Source: Arsenicicoccus bolidensis DSM 15745
GTDB lineage: Bacteria > Actinomycetota > Actinomycetes > Actinomycetales > Dermatophilaceae
Direction: 5' to 3'
DNA: 64,000 nt
NCBI RefSeq assembly: GCF_000426385.1
Contig: NZ_AUFG01000014.1
Coordinates: 1 to 64,000 of the forward strand
The translations under genes were made by a program, and so were the position numbers. Under the pieces are notes generated by a model. The model saw only the letters and a list, made by a program, of their open reading frames with translations. It did not search any database and was not told the origin of the DNA. Every line of letters begins with the position of its first letter. Positions within the stretch are counted from its first letter, which is position 1. Below, piece by piece: positions 41,478 to 54,450 of this stretch.

Positions 41478-43639
41478 GAGGACGCTCCCGCCTGGTCGAT
41501 GAGCCAGGCGTACTCGAACGCGGCCTCGCGCCACGCGTGGTAGCGCCCGCTGACGCCGCCGTGCCCGGCGACCATCTCGGTCTTGAGCAGGATCGGACGC
41601 GTCGTGAGGTCGTTGGTCGCGAGCTCGCGCAACCGCGCCACCCACTTGGCGGGCTCGACGTAGTAGACCCGGCTGTCGTTGAGCGAGGTCGTCGCCAGGA
41701 TCGCCGGGTAGGGGCGCGCCGCGACGTTGTCGTAGGGCGAGTAACCCTTCATGTAGGCGTAGACCTGGGGGTCGGCGAGGGGGTTGCCCCACTCCTCCCA
41801 CTCCCCCACGGTCAGCGGCAGGCTCGGGTCGAGGATCGTCGTCAGCGCGTCGACGAAGGGCACCTGCGCGTGGATCGCCCGGAAGCGGTCCGGCGCGAGG
41901 TTGGCGACCGCCCCCATGAGCAGGCCCCCGGCCGAGCCGCCCTCGGCGACCAGCCGGTCCGGCGCCACCCACCCCGCATCGACGAGGTGCTCGGCGCACG
42001 CCACGAAGTCCGTGAAGGTGTTGCGCTTGTGCTGCATCCGGCCCTGGAGGTACCACTGGCGCCCCATCTCGCCGCCGCCGCGCACGTGCGCGAGCGCCCA
42101 CACGAAGCCCCGGTCCAGCAGCGACAGCCGGGCCACCGAGAACCACGGGTCCATGCTCGCCTCGTAGGACCCGTAGCCGTAGACGAGCCCGGGGGCCGTG
42201 CCGTCGGCGACCACGTCCTTGCGGTGCACCACCGAGATCGGGATCCGGGTGCCGTCGGCCGCCGTCGCCCACTCCCGGTGCTGGACGTAGTCGCCGAGGT
42301 CCACCCCGCCGAGCACCGGCGTCTGCCGCAGCAGGGTGCGCTCCCCGGTCACGAGGTCGACGTCGTAGACGCTGCGCGGCGTCACGAGGGAGGTGAACCC
42401 GATCCGCAGCACGTGCGAGGCGTAGTCGGGGTTGTCCCCCACCCCGATCGTGCCGAGCTCCTCGTCCATGACCAGCGGCCGCATCGGCCCGAAACCACCA
42501 CCGTCCGGCCCGACCGTTCCCCCAGGGTCGTCCGTCCGGTCCATCACGGCGAGCGCGGTCAGGCCGTCCCGCCGCAGCGAGACGACCGCGTGCCGCTGGA
42601 ACGCGTCGACGCCCACGACGCGCTCGCCCGGCGCGGCGGCATACAGGCTCTGCCAGTCCTCCGCCGAGGTGCTGCCGAGGGGCGCCTGGGCCAGCTCGAA
42701 GTCCTCGTGGGTGGCGTTGTGGGTGATGAGCAGGCGGTCACCGGCGGGCTCGGCGTCGTACTCGACCCCCTCGCGGCGGGGAGCCACGCAGCGAGGCTCG
42801 CCGCAGGGGTCGTCGGCGGGCAGCAGCCAGGTCTCCGAGGTGTCCTTGGAGCCCGCCGCGATGATGATCCACGCGTCGTCCCGGCTGGACCCGACGCCCA
42901 CCCAGAACCGCTCGTCGGTCTCCTCGTGCACCAGCACGTCCTGGTCGGCCGGGGTGCCGACCTCGTGGCGCCACACCTGGAACTGCCGCCAGGCGTCGTC
43001 GTTGCGGGCGTAGAACACGTGCCGCCCGTCGCGGGAGAAGGCCAGGCCGTAGCCGACCTTGTGGACGGCGTCGTCGACGACCTCGCCGACGGGCCCGGTG
43101 CGGGTGGGGTCGTCACCGACCCAGGTCACGACCAGGTCGTAGACCTCGTCACCGGTCAGGTCGACGGCGTAGGCGTAGAGCGTGCCGTCGTGGCTGATCT
43201 CGCTGGAGCCCACGCCGAAGAAGTCGGCGTCCGCCGCGAGCGCCTCGGCGTCGAGCAGGACCTGCTCCCCCGCCGGGGGCGCACCGTCGGTCAGCTCGGG
43301 CGGCAGCTCGCCGGGCCGCACCGGCACGCGGCACTCGCGGCCGTACTGCTCGCCGGCGCTGATCCGGGAGTAGTACCACCACCCGCGGTAGGCCGAGGGG
43401 ACGCTGAGGTCGGTCTCCTGCGTGCGCGTGCGGATCTCGTCGTAGACCTGCTCGGTCAGCGGCGCCAGGTGCGCCGTCATGGCCTCGGTGTAGGCGTTCT
43501 CCGCCTCGAGGTGCGCGACGACCTCGGGCGAGCCCTTGTCCCGCAGCCACTCGTAGGGGTCGACGACGCGGTCCCCGTGGTGCTCGCGGATCGTCTCGAC
43601 GCGACGCGCCACGGGAGGCTGGGGTGATGGGTTGGTCAC
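41474..43639 (-). CDS. ptrB: Oligopeptidase B (S9 family serine peptidase)
   Basis: Cytosolic endopeptidase cleaving short peptides after Arg or Lys. The 721-residue protein has an N-terminal seven-bladed propeller and a C-terminal hydrolase domain with the Ser in VAEGGSAGGLLMGAVAN, the Asp in the TSLNDSRVYYVEP region and the His in VAGHGGVSGRYHAW. The S9A hallmarks HVRGGGEMGRQWY and YGSYEASMDPWF are present. It is coupled to the AroE-like gene and divergent from the Ldh-type dehydrogenase. Confidence 0.95.
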   Translation of the reverse strand: MTNPSPQPPVARRVETIREHHGDRVVDPYEWLRDKGSPEVVAHLEAENAYTEAMTAHLAPLTEQVYDEIRTRTQETDLSVPSAYRGWWYYSRISAGEQYGRECRVPVRPGELPPELTDGAPPAGEQVLLDAEALAADADFFGVGSSEISHDGTLYAYAVDLTGDEVYDLVVTWVGDDPTRTGPVGEVVDDAVHKVGYGLAFSRDGRHVFYARNDDAWRQFQVWRHEVGTPADQDVLVHEETDERFWVGVGSSRDDAWIIIAAGSKDTSETWLLPADDPCGEPRCVAPRREGVEYDAEPAGDRLLITHNATHEDFELAQAPLGSTSAEDWQSLYAAAPGERVVGVDAFQRHAVVSLRRDGLTALAVMDRTDDPGGTVGPDGGGFGPMRPLVMDEELGTIGVGDNPDYASHVLRIGFTSLVTPRSVYDVDLVTGERTLLRQTPVLGGVDLGDYVQHREWATAADGTRIPISVVHRKDVVADGTAPGLVYGYGSYEASMDPWFSVARLSLLDRGFVWALAHVRGGGEMGRQWYLQGRMQHKRNTFTDFVACAEHLVDAGWVAPDRLVAEGGSAGGLLMGAVANLAPDRFRAIHAQVPFVDALTTILDPSLPLTVGEWEEWGNPLADPQVYAYMKGYSPYDNVAARPYPAILATTSLNDSRVYYVEPAKWVARLRELATNDLTTRPILLKTEMVAGHGGVSGRYHAWREAAFEYAWLIDQAGASS

Positions 43640-43668
43640 CCGGGCACGGTAGCCGATATCAAGGAGGC

Positions 43669-44745
43669 ATGACCGTACCCTCGCTGACCGTCCACCCCAC
43701 GCTGCTCCACGAGGTCGTGAGCACGATCGTCCAGGCGTCCGGCAGCGACGCCCGCGAGGCGGGGCTCGTCGCCGACCACCTGGTCGCGGCCAACCTCGCC
43801 GGGCACGACTCGCACGGCGTCGGCATGGTCCCGAGCTATCTGGAGGCGCTGGCGGTCGGCGAGCTGCACCCGGGCGTCGGCGCGACCGTCGTCAAGGACG
43901 CCGGCGCGGTCCTGACGATCGACGGTGGCCAGGGCTATGGCCAGGTCGTGGCCCACGAGGCGATGGAGCTCGCCATCGCTCGGGCGCGCGAGCTGGGCGT
44001 CTGCGTCACCGCCGTGCGCGGCTCGCACCACGTCGGTCGGATCGGCCACTGGGCCGAGCAGTGCGCCCGCGCCGGGCAGGTCTCGATCCACCTGGCCAGC
44101 GTGGTCGGCGAGCGGTATGTCGCCCCCTTCGGGGGAACGGACGGCCGCTTCGGCACGAACCCCGTGTGCCTGTGCGTCCCGCGCGAGGGCCAGGACCCCG
44201 TGCTGCTGGACATGGCCACGTCGACGGTCGCGCTGGGCAAGACCCGCGTCGCCCACAACGCCGGTCTCCCCCTCGAGCCGGGTCGGGCCCTCGACGCCGG
44301 GGGCCGCCCCACGACCGACCCGGGCGTGATGTGGACCGAGCCGCACGGTGCGCTGACGGCGTTCGGGCTGCACAAGGGGTCGGGTCTCGCGGTCATGGCC
44401 GAGCTGTTCGCCGGCGCCGTGACCGGCGGCCTCACCACGCATGCCGCCACCACGACGCACGAGGCCGCCATCGTCAACAACCTGCTGTCGATCGTCCTGT
44501 CCCCCGAGGCCTTCGAGGGCAGCGCGATGGCCGAGCAGACCGACCTGTTCCTGGAGTCCGTGGCCGCCTCCCGCCCCGCGGTCCCCGGCGAGCCGGTGCT
44601 GCTGCCGGGCCAGCCCGAGGTGGCGGCCCGGGAGGCCCGTCGCGACGGGGCCCCGGTCGACGCGACGACGTGGGCCCAGATCCTCGACGGTGCCCGCGCG
44701 GTGGGCGTGCCGGCCGACGTGATCGAGGGCTGGCCCACCGCCTGA
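43669..44745 (+). CDS. Ldh/malate/lactate-type NAD(P)-dependent dehydrogenase
   Basis: A 358-residue enzyme of the Ldh_2 family (malate/L-sulfolactate/ureidoglycolate dehydrogenases), which has a fold unlike ordinary malate dehydrogenase. AGHDSHGVGMVPSYLEAL is the family signature, VRGSHHVGRIGHWAEQ holds the active-site His, and GTNPVCLCVP and DMATSTVALGKT follow. Exact substrate unknown. AAGGAGG sits only one base before the chosen ATG, unusually close. Confidence 0.88.
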   Translation: MTVPSLTVHPTLLHEVVSTIVQASGSDAREAGLVADHLVAANLAGHDSHGVGMVPSYLEALAVGELHPGVGATVVKDAGAVLTIDGGQGYGQVVAHEAMELAIARARELGVCVTAVRGSHHVGRIGHWAEQCARAGQVSIHLASVVGERYVAPFGGTDGRFGTNPVCLCVPREGQDPVLLDMATSTVALGKTRVAHNAGLPLEPGRALDAGGRPTTDPGVMWTEPHGALTAFGLHKGSGLAVMAELFAGAVTGGLTTHAATTTHEAAIVNNLLSIVLSPEAFEGSAMAEQTDLFLESVAASRPAVPGEPVLLPGQPEVAAREARRDGAPVDATTWAQILDGARAVGVPADVIEGWPTA

Positions 44746-44768
44746 CCGCACGGTGCAGGATGGGTGGC

Positions 44769-45896
44769 ATGACCCACGCCCACGCCCACGCCCCCGTCCC
44801 CGAGCTGACCGACGGCGTGGTGCTCCTGCGGGCGCACACCGACGCCGACGTCCCGGCGATCGTCGAGCAGTGCACGGACCCCGCGAGCCTGCGGTGGACG
44901 ACCGTCCCGCGGCCGTACGACGCGAACGCGGCGCAGGCCTTCCTGGCCATGACCCGTCAGGAGTGGGCCGTGCCCGACCGGGGACGCTGGTGGGCCATCG
45001 AGTGGCTCGACCACCCCGACGGCGCACCGGAGTTCGCCGGGACCATCGACCTGCGACCCCGGGGCGGTGGCAGCGCAGAGGTGGGCTTCGGGCTCCACCC
45101 GCAGGCCCGCGGCCACGGCCTGACGGCGCGCGCGCTGCGCCTCGTCTGCCGGTGGTGGTGGGAGCAGGGCGGGGAGCGCGTGACCTGGATGGCGATGGCC
45201 GGCCACCTCGCCTCGTGGCGGGTCGCCTGGTCGTGCGGGTTCGCACGGCACGCGACCCTCCCGGGCTATCTCCCCCACCCGGACGGCCTGGCGGACGCGT
45301 GGGTGGCGAGCGTCGGGCGGGAGGACGACCTGGACCGGCCGGCGTCCCTGTGGCTCGACCCCGTGACGCGCGAGTCGAGCGACGTGCGCCTGCGCGCCTG
45401 GCGCGACGACGACGGGGCGAGCTGCGAGCCGGGCGACTCCCCGACCCACTTCATGCCGCCGGGGGCCGAGCCGACGCCGTCGACCTTCGAGGCGTGGGTG
45501 CTGCGCCGACGGGTCCGGATGTCGCTGGGGCAGAGCGTGCACTGGTGCATCGCCGACACCGCCGGCGACCGCGCACGCGGCGACCTGTGCCTCATCCTTG
45601 AGGGGCAGCAGCCGGGGACCGCCGAGATCGGCTACGTGCTGTTCCCGTCGGCGCGAGGGCGCGGGCTGGCCTCGGGCGCCGTGCGCCTCGCGATCGAGCA
45701 CGCCTGGGCGGACGCGGCGGACGGCGGGCTCGGCCTGCGGCGCCTCCTCGCCTCCACCGTCGCCGACAACGACGCGAGCGCGCGCGTACTGCAGCGCGCG
45801 GGGTTCGCCGAGTGGGGCCACGAACCGGAGTTCTGCGCCCGCGACGACGGGTCGTACGACGACATGCGGCACTGGGTCCTGCTGCGCGGCGCCTGA
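44769..45896 (+). CDS. Tandem GNAT acetyltransferase (two domains)
   Basis: A 375-residue protein with two GNAT modules. The first (residues about 15-165) has VVLLRAHTDADVPAIV and the acetyl-CoA loop HPQARGHGLTARALRLVCRW; the second (about 200-370) has SARGRGLASGAVRLAIEHAW and DNDASARVLQRAGFAEWG. Both CoA loops look intact. Substrate unknown. Another ATG three codons upstream (44760) is possible. Confidence 0.87.
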   Translation: MTHAHAHAPVPELTDGVVLLRAHTDADVPAIVEQCTDPASLRWTTVPRPYDANAAQAFLAMTRQEWAVPDRGRWWAIEWLDHPDGAPEFAGTIDLRPRGGGSAEVGFGLHPQARGHGLTARALRLVCRWWWEQGGERVTWMAMAGHLASWRVAWSCGFARHATLPGYLPHPDGLADAWVASVGREDDLDRPASLWLDPVTRESSDVRLRAWRDDDGASCEPGDSPTHFMPPGAEPTPSTFEAWVLRRRVRMSLGQSVHWCIADTAGDRARGDLCLILEGQQPGTAEIGYVLFPSARGRGLASGAVRLAIEHAWADAADGGLGLRRLLASTVADNDASARVLQRAGFAEWGHEPEFCARDDGSYDDMRHWVLLRGA

Positions 45897-45905
45897 CCCC
45901 CGCCG

Positions 45906-47312
45906 TCAGCGCGCCGCGGCGCGCCGCACCCAGGCGAGCAGGCCCTCGCCGACGAGGTCGGTGGTGGCGGCCAGGTCCTCCGGCGCCCACCACCGTGCCT
46001 CGTCGATGGTGGCCTGCTCGACCGCGTCCTGCCCGGACAGGTCCACGTCGGTGGAGCGGACGCGGACGGCGCAGATGACCTGCCGCTGGTCGAAGGTCAC
46101 GCTCCCCCAGGAGAACTCGATCGCCTGCTCCCCCAGCACCTCGACGTCGCCCGGCCCGGCGAGCAGCCCGACCTCCTCCCGCAGCTCCCGCAGCGCAGCC
46201 GTCACCGGGTCCTCGCCCGGGTCGATCTCGCCGCCGAGGCTGAACCACAGCGGGTGCTCCCGGTCGTCCGGGTCGACCCCGTGCAGCAGCAGCACGCGGC
46301 CCGAGGGGTCGACGGGCAGGACCCGAGCCGTATGCCGGGTGCGCCGCGGGGTCGCCGTCTCGGGTCGGGCCACCGGCAACGGGGCCAGCGCCTCGAGCCG
46401 CCCCGGCTCGCAGCCCGCCGCCACGAGGACGTCGCGGATCACCTCGCCCTTGGCCCGCGTGCAGTCGTCGTGGTCCGCGTCGTCGGCGTGGGCCTGCGCG
46501 GCAGCCGTCTTGACCGCGGCGTAGCGCTCGCGATGCTGGGTGGACTCGCGCAGCAGGTCGCGGAAGCGGATCGGGTAGTCGTGCCACGGCGTCCCGGCCC
46601 GCCGCACGTGCAGGATGGACGGCATCCCCGGGTCGGGGCGGTAGTACAGCCGCTTGCGATAGTCCTCCTCGGCGCACGCACCCGGGAACATCTCGAGGTC
46701 CCGGTCGACGCCGGGCGAGTCGGGCCGAGACCCCACCGCTGGCAGGTAGCCGCACCGCAGGAGCGCCTCGTCGAACGCGCCGCCGGCAGCAGGGATCTCG
46801 TCGACGCCGAGCTGCAGGTCGACGAACGCCTTGGCGAGCAGCCCCGGCACCGCCGTGGACCCGATGTGCTCGTAGCCGAAGCCACCCGAGCCACCCGAGC
46901 CACCGCGATCGACGCCCGCCTCGCCGAGCGCCCGCGCCAGGCGGGACAGCTGACCGTGCGCGACGACGCCCCAGCGCTGGTCGTGCTCGACGAGCCGCGC
47001 CGGCGCGGGTGACGGCCCCGTGAGCCCGGCCAGGCGGCGGGCGAGCGGCTCGATCCGCTCGCCCCAGAGCCGGTCGACCAGCGCGTCCCGCGTCACGCCG
47101 TGACCCCAGTTGAGCATCACGTCGCTGCCCGCGAGCGGCGACCCCGGCGCGGCCAGCACCAACGGCGCCACCCCGGCGGCCCCGACGACGCAGACCGTGA
47201 CGAGGCCGGGCGACGGCGCTGCGGCGTCCAGCGCACGCAACCGGTCCGCCACGAGGTCGGCGTCGGTGCCGGAGACGACCTCGACCCGCACTGGCCGCAG
47301 CACGTCGGTCAC
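45906..47312 (-). CDS. Fusion protein: unknown N-terminal domain, GrpB (UPF0157) domain and NUDIX hydrolase
   Basis: A 468-residue protein. Residues 1-115 match nothing I know. The GrpB/UPF0157 nucleotidyltransferase-like domain follows (YEHIGSTAVPGLLAKAFVDL near residue 155, RYAAVKTAAA near 275). The C-terminal NUDIX domain has a complete box GGEIDPGEDPVTAALRELRE-EVGL near residue 375. GrpB is fused to CoaE in many actinobacteria, so a nucleotide or cofactor repair role is conceivable. The linker before GrpB is GGSGGSGG, encoded by a 9-bp repeat. It starts 3 bp upstream-side of the dnaE stop, in the same direction. Confidence 0.85.
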   Translation of the reverse strand: MTDVLRPVRVEVVSGTDADLVADRLRALDAAAPSPGLVTVCVVGAAGVAPLVLAAPGSPLAGSDVMLNWGHGVTRDALVDRLWGERIEPLARRLAGLTGPSPAPARLVEHDQRWGVVAHGQLSRLARALGEAGVDRGGSGGSGGFGYEHIGSTAVPGLLAKAFVDLQLGVDEIPAAGGAFDEALLRCGYLPAVGSRPDSPGVDRDLEMFPGACAEEDYRKRLYYRPDPGMPSILHVRRAGTPWHDYPIRFRDLLRESTQHRERYAAVKTAAAQAHADDADHDDCTRAKGEVIRDVLVAAGCEPGRLEALAPLPVARPETATPRRTRHTARVLPVDPSGRVLLLHGVDPDDREHPLWFSLGGEIDPGEDPVTAALRELREEVGLLAGPGDVEVLGEQAIEFSWGSVTFDQRQVICAVRVRSTDVDLSGQDAVEQATIDEARWWAPEDLAATTDLVGEGLLAWVRRAAAR

Positions 47313-47314
47313 CG

Positions 47315-50878
<3,564 letters not shown>

Positions 50879-50971
50879 CGGCGGCAGTCTATGCCCGCGG
50901 TCCGACAGACCCCTCCCGGACATCCCGTATGCCGTCCCGCCGCCTCGACGGGCCGCCGTCAGGCGTCTCGG

Positions 50972-51904
50972 TCAGCCCTCGCGGAGCAGGTCCAGCGACC
51001 GCTGCAGGTCGGCCGGGTAGGGGCTCTGGTAGGTGACCCACTCGCCGCTGCCGGGGTGGGTGAAGCCCAGCTCGCGGGCGTGCAGCCACTGCCGGTCCAG
51101 GCCGACGCGCCGGGCCAGGACCGGGTCGGAGCCGTAGAGGGGGTCGCCGACGCAGGGGTGGTGCAGGGCGCTGAAGTGGACGCGGATCTGGTGCGTGCGT
51201 CCGGTCTCGAGGTGGATCTCGAGCAGCGACGCGTGGCGGAAGGCCTCGAGCACCTCGTAGTGGGTCACCGAGTGGCGGCCCTCCTGGCGGACCGCGAACT
51301 TCCAGTCGTGGTTGGGGTGCCGGCCGATGGGCGCCTCGATGGTGCCGACCATGGGGTCCGGCAGGCCCTGCACGACCGCGTGGTAGGTCTTGGAGACCGT
51401 CCGGTCGCGGAAGGCCTGCTTGAGCACGGTGTAGGCCCGCTCGGACTTGGCCACCACCATCAGGCCGGTGGTGCCCACGTCGAGGCGCTGCACGATGCCC
51501 TGGCGCTCGGCCGCGCCCGACGTCGAGATGCGGTAGCCCTCGGCGGCGAGCCCGGACACGACGTCCGGACCGTCCCAGCCGACGCTCGGGTGCGCGGCGC
51601 AGCCGGCGGGCTTGTCCACGACGACGATCTCGGTGTCGTCGTGGATGATCGCGAGGCCCGGGACCTCGCGCGGCACGACGGCCGGCGCGTCCTCGGACAC
51701 CGGGTCGGGGAGGGTGGCCTCGAGCCAGGCCCCGGCGGTGACCCGGTCGGACTTGCCCGCGGCGCGGCCGTCGAGCTGGATGTGGCCGTCCGCGGCGAGC
51801 TCGGCCGCCTTGGTGCGGGACACCCCGAAGAGGCGGGAGACGGCGGCGTCGACGCGCTCGCCCTCGAGGCCGTCGGGGACGGGCAGCATCCGGACGTCAG
51901 GCAT
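50972..51904 (-). CDS. rluD: RluD-family pseudouridine synthase
   Basis: Pseudouridylates 23S rRNA (helix 69 in RluD). The 310-residue protein has an N-terminal S4 domain ([20 protein letters not shown]) and the catalytic motif [16 protein letters not shown] with the essential Asp, then [23 protein letters not shown] 51904 overlaps the lspA stop by 8 bp. lspA-rluD is a conserved pair in actinobacteria. Confidence 0.95.
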   Translation of the reverse strand: MPDVRMLPVPDGLEGERVDAAVSRLFGVSRTKAAELAADGHIQLDGRAAGKSDRVTAGAWLEATLPDPVSEDAPAVVPREVPGLAIIHDDTEIVVVDKPAGCAAHPSVGWDGPDVVSGLAAEGYRISTSGAAERQGIVQRLDVGTTGLMVVAKSERAYTVLKQAFRDRTVSKTYHAVVQGLPDPMVGTIEAPIGRHPNHDWKFAVRQEGRHSVTHYEVLEAFRHASLLEIHLETGRTHQIRVHFSALHHPCVGDPLYGSDPVLARRVGLDRQWLHARELGFTHPGSGEWVTYQSPYPADLQRSLDLLREG

Positions 51905-52466
51905 GGGTGTCCTCCTCGGACGGGGCGTGGTCGGTGGCCCGGGTGCCGTCGTAGGAGATCCCGAGGAAGGACAGCAGCGCGACGAGGATCGCTGCGGCGA
52001 CGATCGCGATGTCCGCGACGTTGCCGATGAAGAACCCGTTGTAGTCGAGGAAGTCCACGACGTGGCCCTGGCCGAAGGACGGGGGCCGGAACAGCCGGTC
52101 GTAGAGGTTGCCGAGCAGGCCGCCCAGCACCAGGCCCCCCGCGACGGCCCACGGCACGCTGACGATGCGGCGGGCGTGCCAGGCGACCAGCACCCCGATG
52201 ACCACCGCGACGATGGTCAGCAGCCAGGTCGTCCCGGCGCCGAGCGAGAACGCCGCGCCGGAGTTGAAGATGAGGTTGAGCCGCAGGAACGACCCCAGCA
52301 GGTCGCGCGGCGCGCCCGGCACGAGCGCGCCCAGCGCCCAGACCTTGCTCGCCTGGTCGGCGGCGAAGGTCAGGACGGCCAGCAGGACGAGCAGGGGCCA
52401 GACACGGCGCCGCGACGCACGGGTCGCCCCGGCGTCGCGTGCGTCGTCGTCGACGGGTGAGGTCAC
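51897..52466 (-). CDS. lspA: Lipoprotein signal peptidase II
   Basis: Membrane aspartyl protease that cleaves lipoprotein signal peptides. The 189-residue protein has four transmembrane helices and both catalytic Asp motifs: [20 protein letters not shown] with VVDFLDY, and FNVADIAIV-type [15 protein letters not shown] start at 52466 overlaps the DksA/TraR stop (GTGA). Confidence 0.96.
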   Translation of the reverse strand: MTSPVDDDARDAGATRASRRRVWPLLVLLAVLTFAADQASKVWALGALVPGAPRDLLGSFLRLNLIFNSGAAFSLGAGTTWLLTIVAVVIGVLVAWHARRIVSVPWAVAGGLVLGGLLGNLYDRLFRPPSFGQGHVVDFLDYNGFFIGNVADIAIVAAAILVALLSFLGISYDGTRATDHAPSEEDTHA

Positions 52467-52888
52467 CGCTTCTGCGCGGACTTGCACGCCACGCACAGCG
52501 TGGCGCGCGGGAAGGCCTGGACCCTCAGCTTGGGGATGACCCCGCCGCAGCTCTCGCACACGCCCTGCAGGTCCGCGTCCACGCGCTCGAGCGCGTGCTG
52601 GTACTGCGCGAGGACGTCGCGCGTGTTGGCCGCCATCGCGGCCTCGTGCTCACGCTCGATCGCCTTGGACCCCACGTCGGCCTGGTCGTCACCCACGATG
52701 TCCTGGGTGTCCTGCACCAGGTCGACCAGATCGGTCTGGGCCTCGGCGAGCTCCCGCGTCAACCGGTCGATCTCACCCTGCAGGGTCTCGCGCAGCTCCG
52801 CCACCTCGGCCGTCGACCAGGTGGCGTCGTCAGCGGTGCCCTTGGTCGAGGTCGCGGTCGTCGACTGCCCTCCGGACTTGCCAGCCAT
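52463..52888 (-). CDS. DksA/TraR-family C4 zinc-finger protein
   Basis: A 141-residue protein with an N-terminal coiled coil (VAELRETLQGEIDRLTREL ...) and a C-terminal zinc finger CESCGG ... CVAC. Actinobacterial members bind RNA polymerase or act as general factors. It is coupled to lspA and follows divIVA after 127 bp. Confidence 0.9.
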   Translation of the reverse strand: MAGKSGGQSTTATSTKGTADDATWSTAEVAELRETLQGEIDRLTRELAEAQTDLVDLVQDTQDIVGDDQADVGSKAIEREHEAAMAANTRDVLAQYQHALERVDADLQGVCESCGGVIPKLRVQAFPRATLCVACKSAQKR

Positions 52889-52966
52889 GATGCCCTCACT
52901 TGCTCGTGGTGAGGTCGACGCCCCCCGGCGCCGACCGACTCGTCACGCCAACGGCGTGCGAGGTCT

Positions 52967-52995
52967 GCACAGGGTAGCCGTTCGACCCCCTGTGC
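52967..52995 (-). terminator. Candidate terminator downstream of divIVA
   Basis: GCACAGGG (52967-52974) and CCCTGTGC (52988-52995) pair perfectly over a 13-nt loop, 21 bp after the divIVA stop. A second short stem, CACGCC-AAC-GGCGTG, follows at 52944-52958. No T-tract. Confidence 0.45.
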
Positions 52996-53015
52996 GACAG
53001 ACGTGCCTCGTTGTC

Positions 53016-53948
53016 TCAGCGCTGCTGCGGAGGCTGCTGCTGCTCCGGAGCGAGGCGGGCCTGCTCCACCTCCTGCAGCTGAGTCGTGAGGAAGGTCTTG
53101 ATGCTGTCGCGGTAGGAGACCTCGTAGGCCCGCAGGGAGGCGACGGCCTGCTCGAGCGTGGCCTTCTCGGTGACCAGGGTCGCGAGGATGCTCTCCCGCT
53201 GCTTGGTCGCCTCGCCGATCATCGTCTCGTGCTGCGTGGTGCCGTCCGCGATGAGCTTCTTGTGGCGCTCCTGGCCCTCGGCCACCAGCTCGTCGTGCCG
53301 GCGCTGAGCCGTGGTGACGAGCTCCTCGCGCTTGCGGGTGCCCTCGCTGATCAGCGTCTCGCGCTGCTGGCGCGCCTCGGTCAGGAGCCGCTCGTGCTCC
53401 GCCTTGCCCTTGGCGACGTGCTCGTCGTGCAGGCGCTGGGCCAGGGCGATGAGGCCCGCGGCCTCGTCGGCGTCGCCGGACTTCTCCGGAGCCTTCGCCT
53501 GCTGGGCCTGCTGGGCCTGCTGGGCGGCCGACCGTGCCTTGGTCAGCTCGGTGCGGGTCGACTCGAGGTCCTTCTCGACGGCCTGGAGCCGCTGGCGCAG
53601 CTGGGTGACCTCGGTGCGGGCGGCGGCGCTGGTCGCGCCACCGTCCGCCGTGGACTGGCGGGTCGCGTCGTCGGCGCGCTTGTTGGCGGCGGCGACCTCG
53701 GCGCGGAGCTTGTCGAGCTCGGCGGAGGGTGCCGCAGCGGCCCGGCCCTTGGCCGGCACCGGGGTCTGGCCCTTGCTTCGGGCCGTCTCCTCGTACTTGC
53801 GCTTGTAGTCGTCGCGCTCGGCGATCAGGTCACGCAGCTCGCTGACCACCTCGTCGAGGAAGTCGTCGACCTCGCGCTCGTCGTAGCCCCGTCGGAACTG
53901 GGTCGCCCCAAAGCTCTTCTTGAGCACGTCATCAGGCGTGAGCGCCAT
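53016..53948 (-). CDS. divIVA: DivIVA/Wag31-family polar growth protein
   Basis: Coiled-coil scaffold that marks curved membrane and directs peptidoglycan synthesis at poles and septa. The 310-residue protein has the DivIVA N-terminal domain (LTPDDVLKKSFGATQFRRGYDEREVDDFLDEV) split by the 20-residue rule as TQFRRGYDEREVDDFLDEV, then a long coiled coil with repeated HDE/R-rich heptads. The C-terminus is Gln/Pro-rich. It ends the dcw-associated string sepF-yggT-divIVA. Confidence 0.95.
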   Translation of the reverse strand: MALTPDDVLKKSFGATQFRRGYDEREVDDFLDEVVSELRDLIAERDDYKRKYEETARSKGQTPVPAKGRAAAAPSAELDKLRAEVAAANKRADDATRQSTADGGATSAAARTEVTQLRQRLQAVEKDLESTRTELTKARSAAQQAQQAQQAKAPEKSGDADEAAGLIALAQRLHDEHVAKGKAEHERLLTEARQQRETLISEGTRKREELVTTAQRRHDELVAEGQERHKKLIADGTTQHETMIGEATKQRESILATLVTEKATLEQAVASLRAYEVSYRDSIKTFLTTQLQEVEQARLAPEQQQPPQQR

Positions 53949-54021
53949 GTGTCCACCTCTTCGTTCGTCATGCGGTCGGGCCCGGAACCACCAAGGTCCC
54001 CGGGGCCATTCGTCGGAAAAC

Positions 54022-54303
54022 CTACACCCTGGCCACGACCTGCATGAGGACGATCACGATGAGGAACAGCACCATGAAGGCCAGGTCGAGGGCGATGCCT
54101 CCCAGGCGCAGGGGCGGGATCACCCGGCGCAGGGCCCGCAACGGCGGGTCGGTGAGGGAGTAGACCCCCTCGACCAGGACGAGCACCACCCCGCGGGGTC
54201 GCCAGTCGCGCGCCAGCATCACGACATAGCTGAGGACCAGCCGGGCCATCAGCACCAGCCAGTAGAGCCACAGGAGGTTCAGCAGCAGGCCACGGATGCT
54301 CAT
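54022..54303 (-). CDS. YggT-family membrane protein
   Basis: A 93-residue integral membrane protein with two hydrophobic segments. The conserved SLTDPPLRALRRVIPPLRLG loop between them identifies YggT. The family sits between sepF and divIVA in actinobacteria and is linked to cell division or osmotic tolerance; the mechanism is unknown. Confidence 0.92.
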   Translation of the reverse strand: MSIRGLLLNLLWLYWLVLMARLVLSYVVMLARDWRPRGVVLVLVEGVYSLTDPPLRALRRVIPPLRLGGIALDLAFMVLFLIVIVLMQVVARV

Positions 54304-54450
54304 GTCTACGGAGGTCCTTTGCCACCGACCCGGGTGTCCGGGGCGGTCGTCGTCGGGTGCGGGTCGCCGTCCAGCACAACGGCGCAGGACCCCGTGGCGT
54401 TCCCGGGGGCCTGCGCCTTCGCCCGGCTGGGGCCGGGCGGTGCGGGTGGC

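Noticed and set aside
43655-43669. A leaderless promoter for the Ldh-type dehydrogenase
   Set aside because: No acceptable -10 at the right distance; an AAGGAGG is present, though only one base from the ATG.
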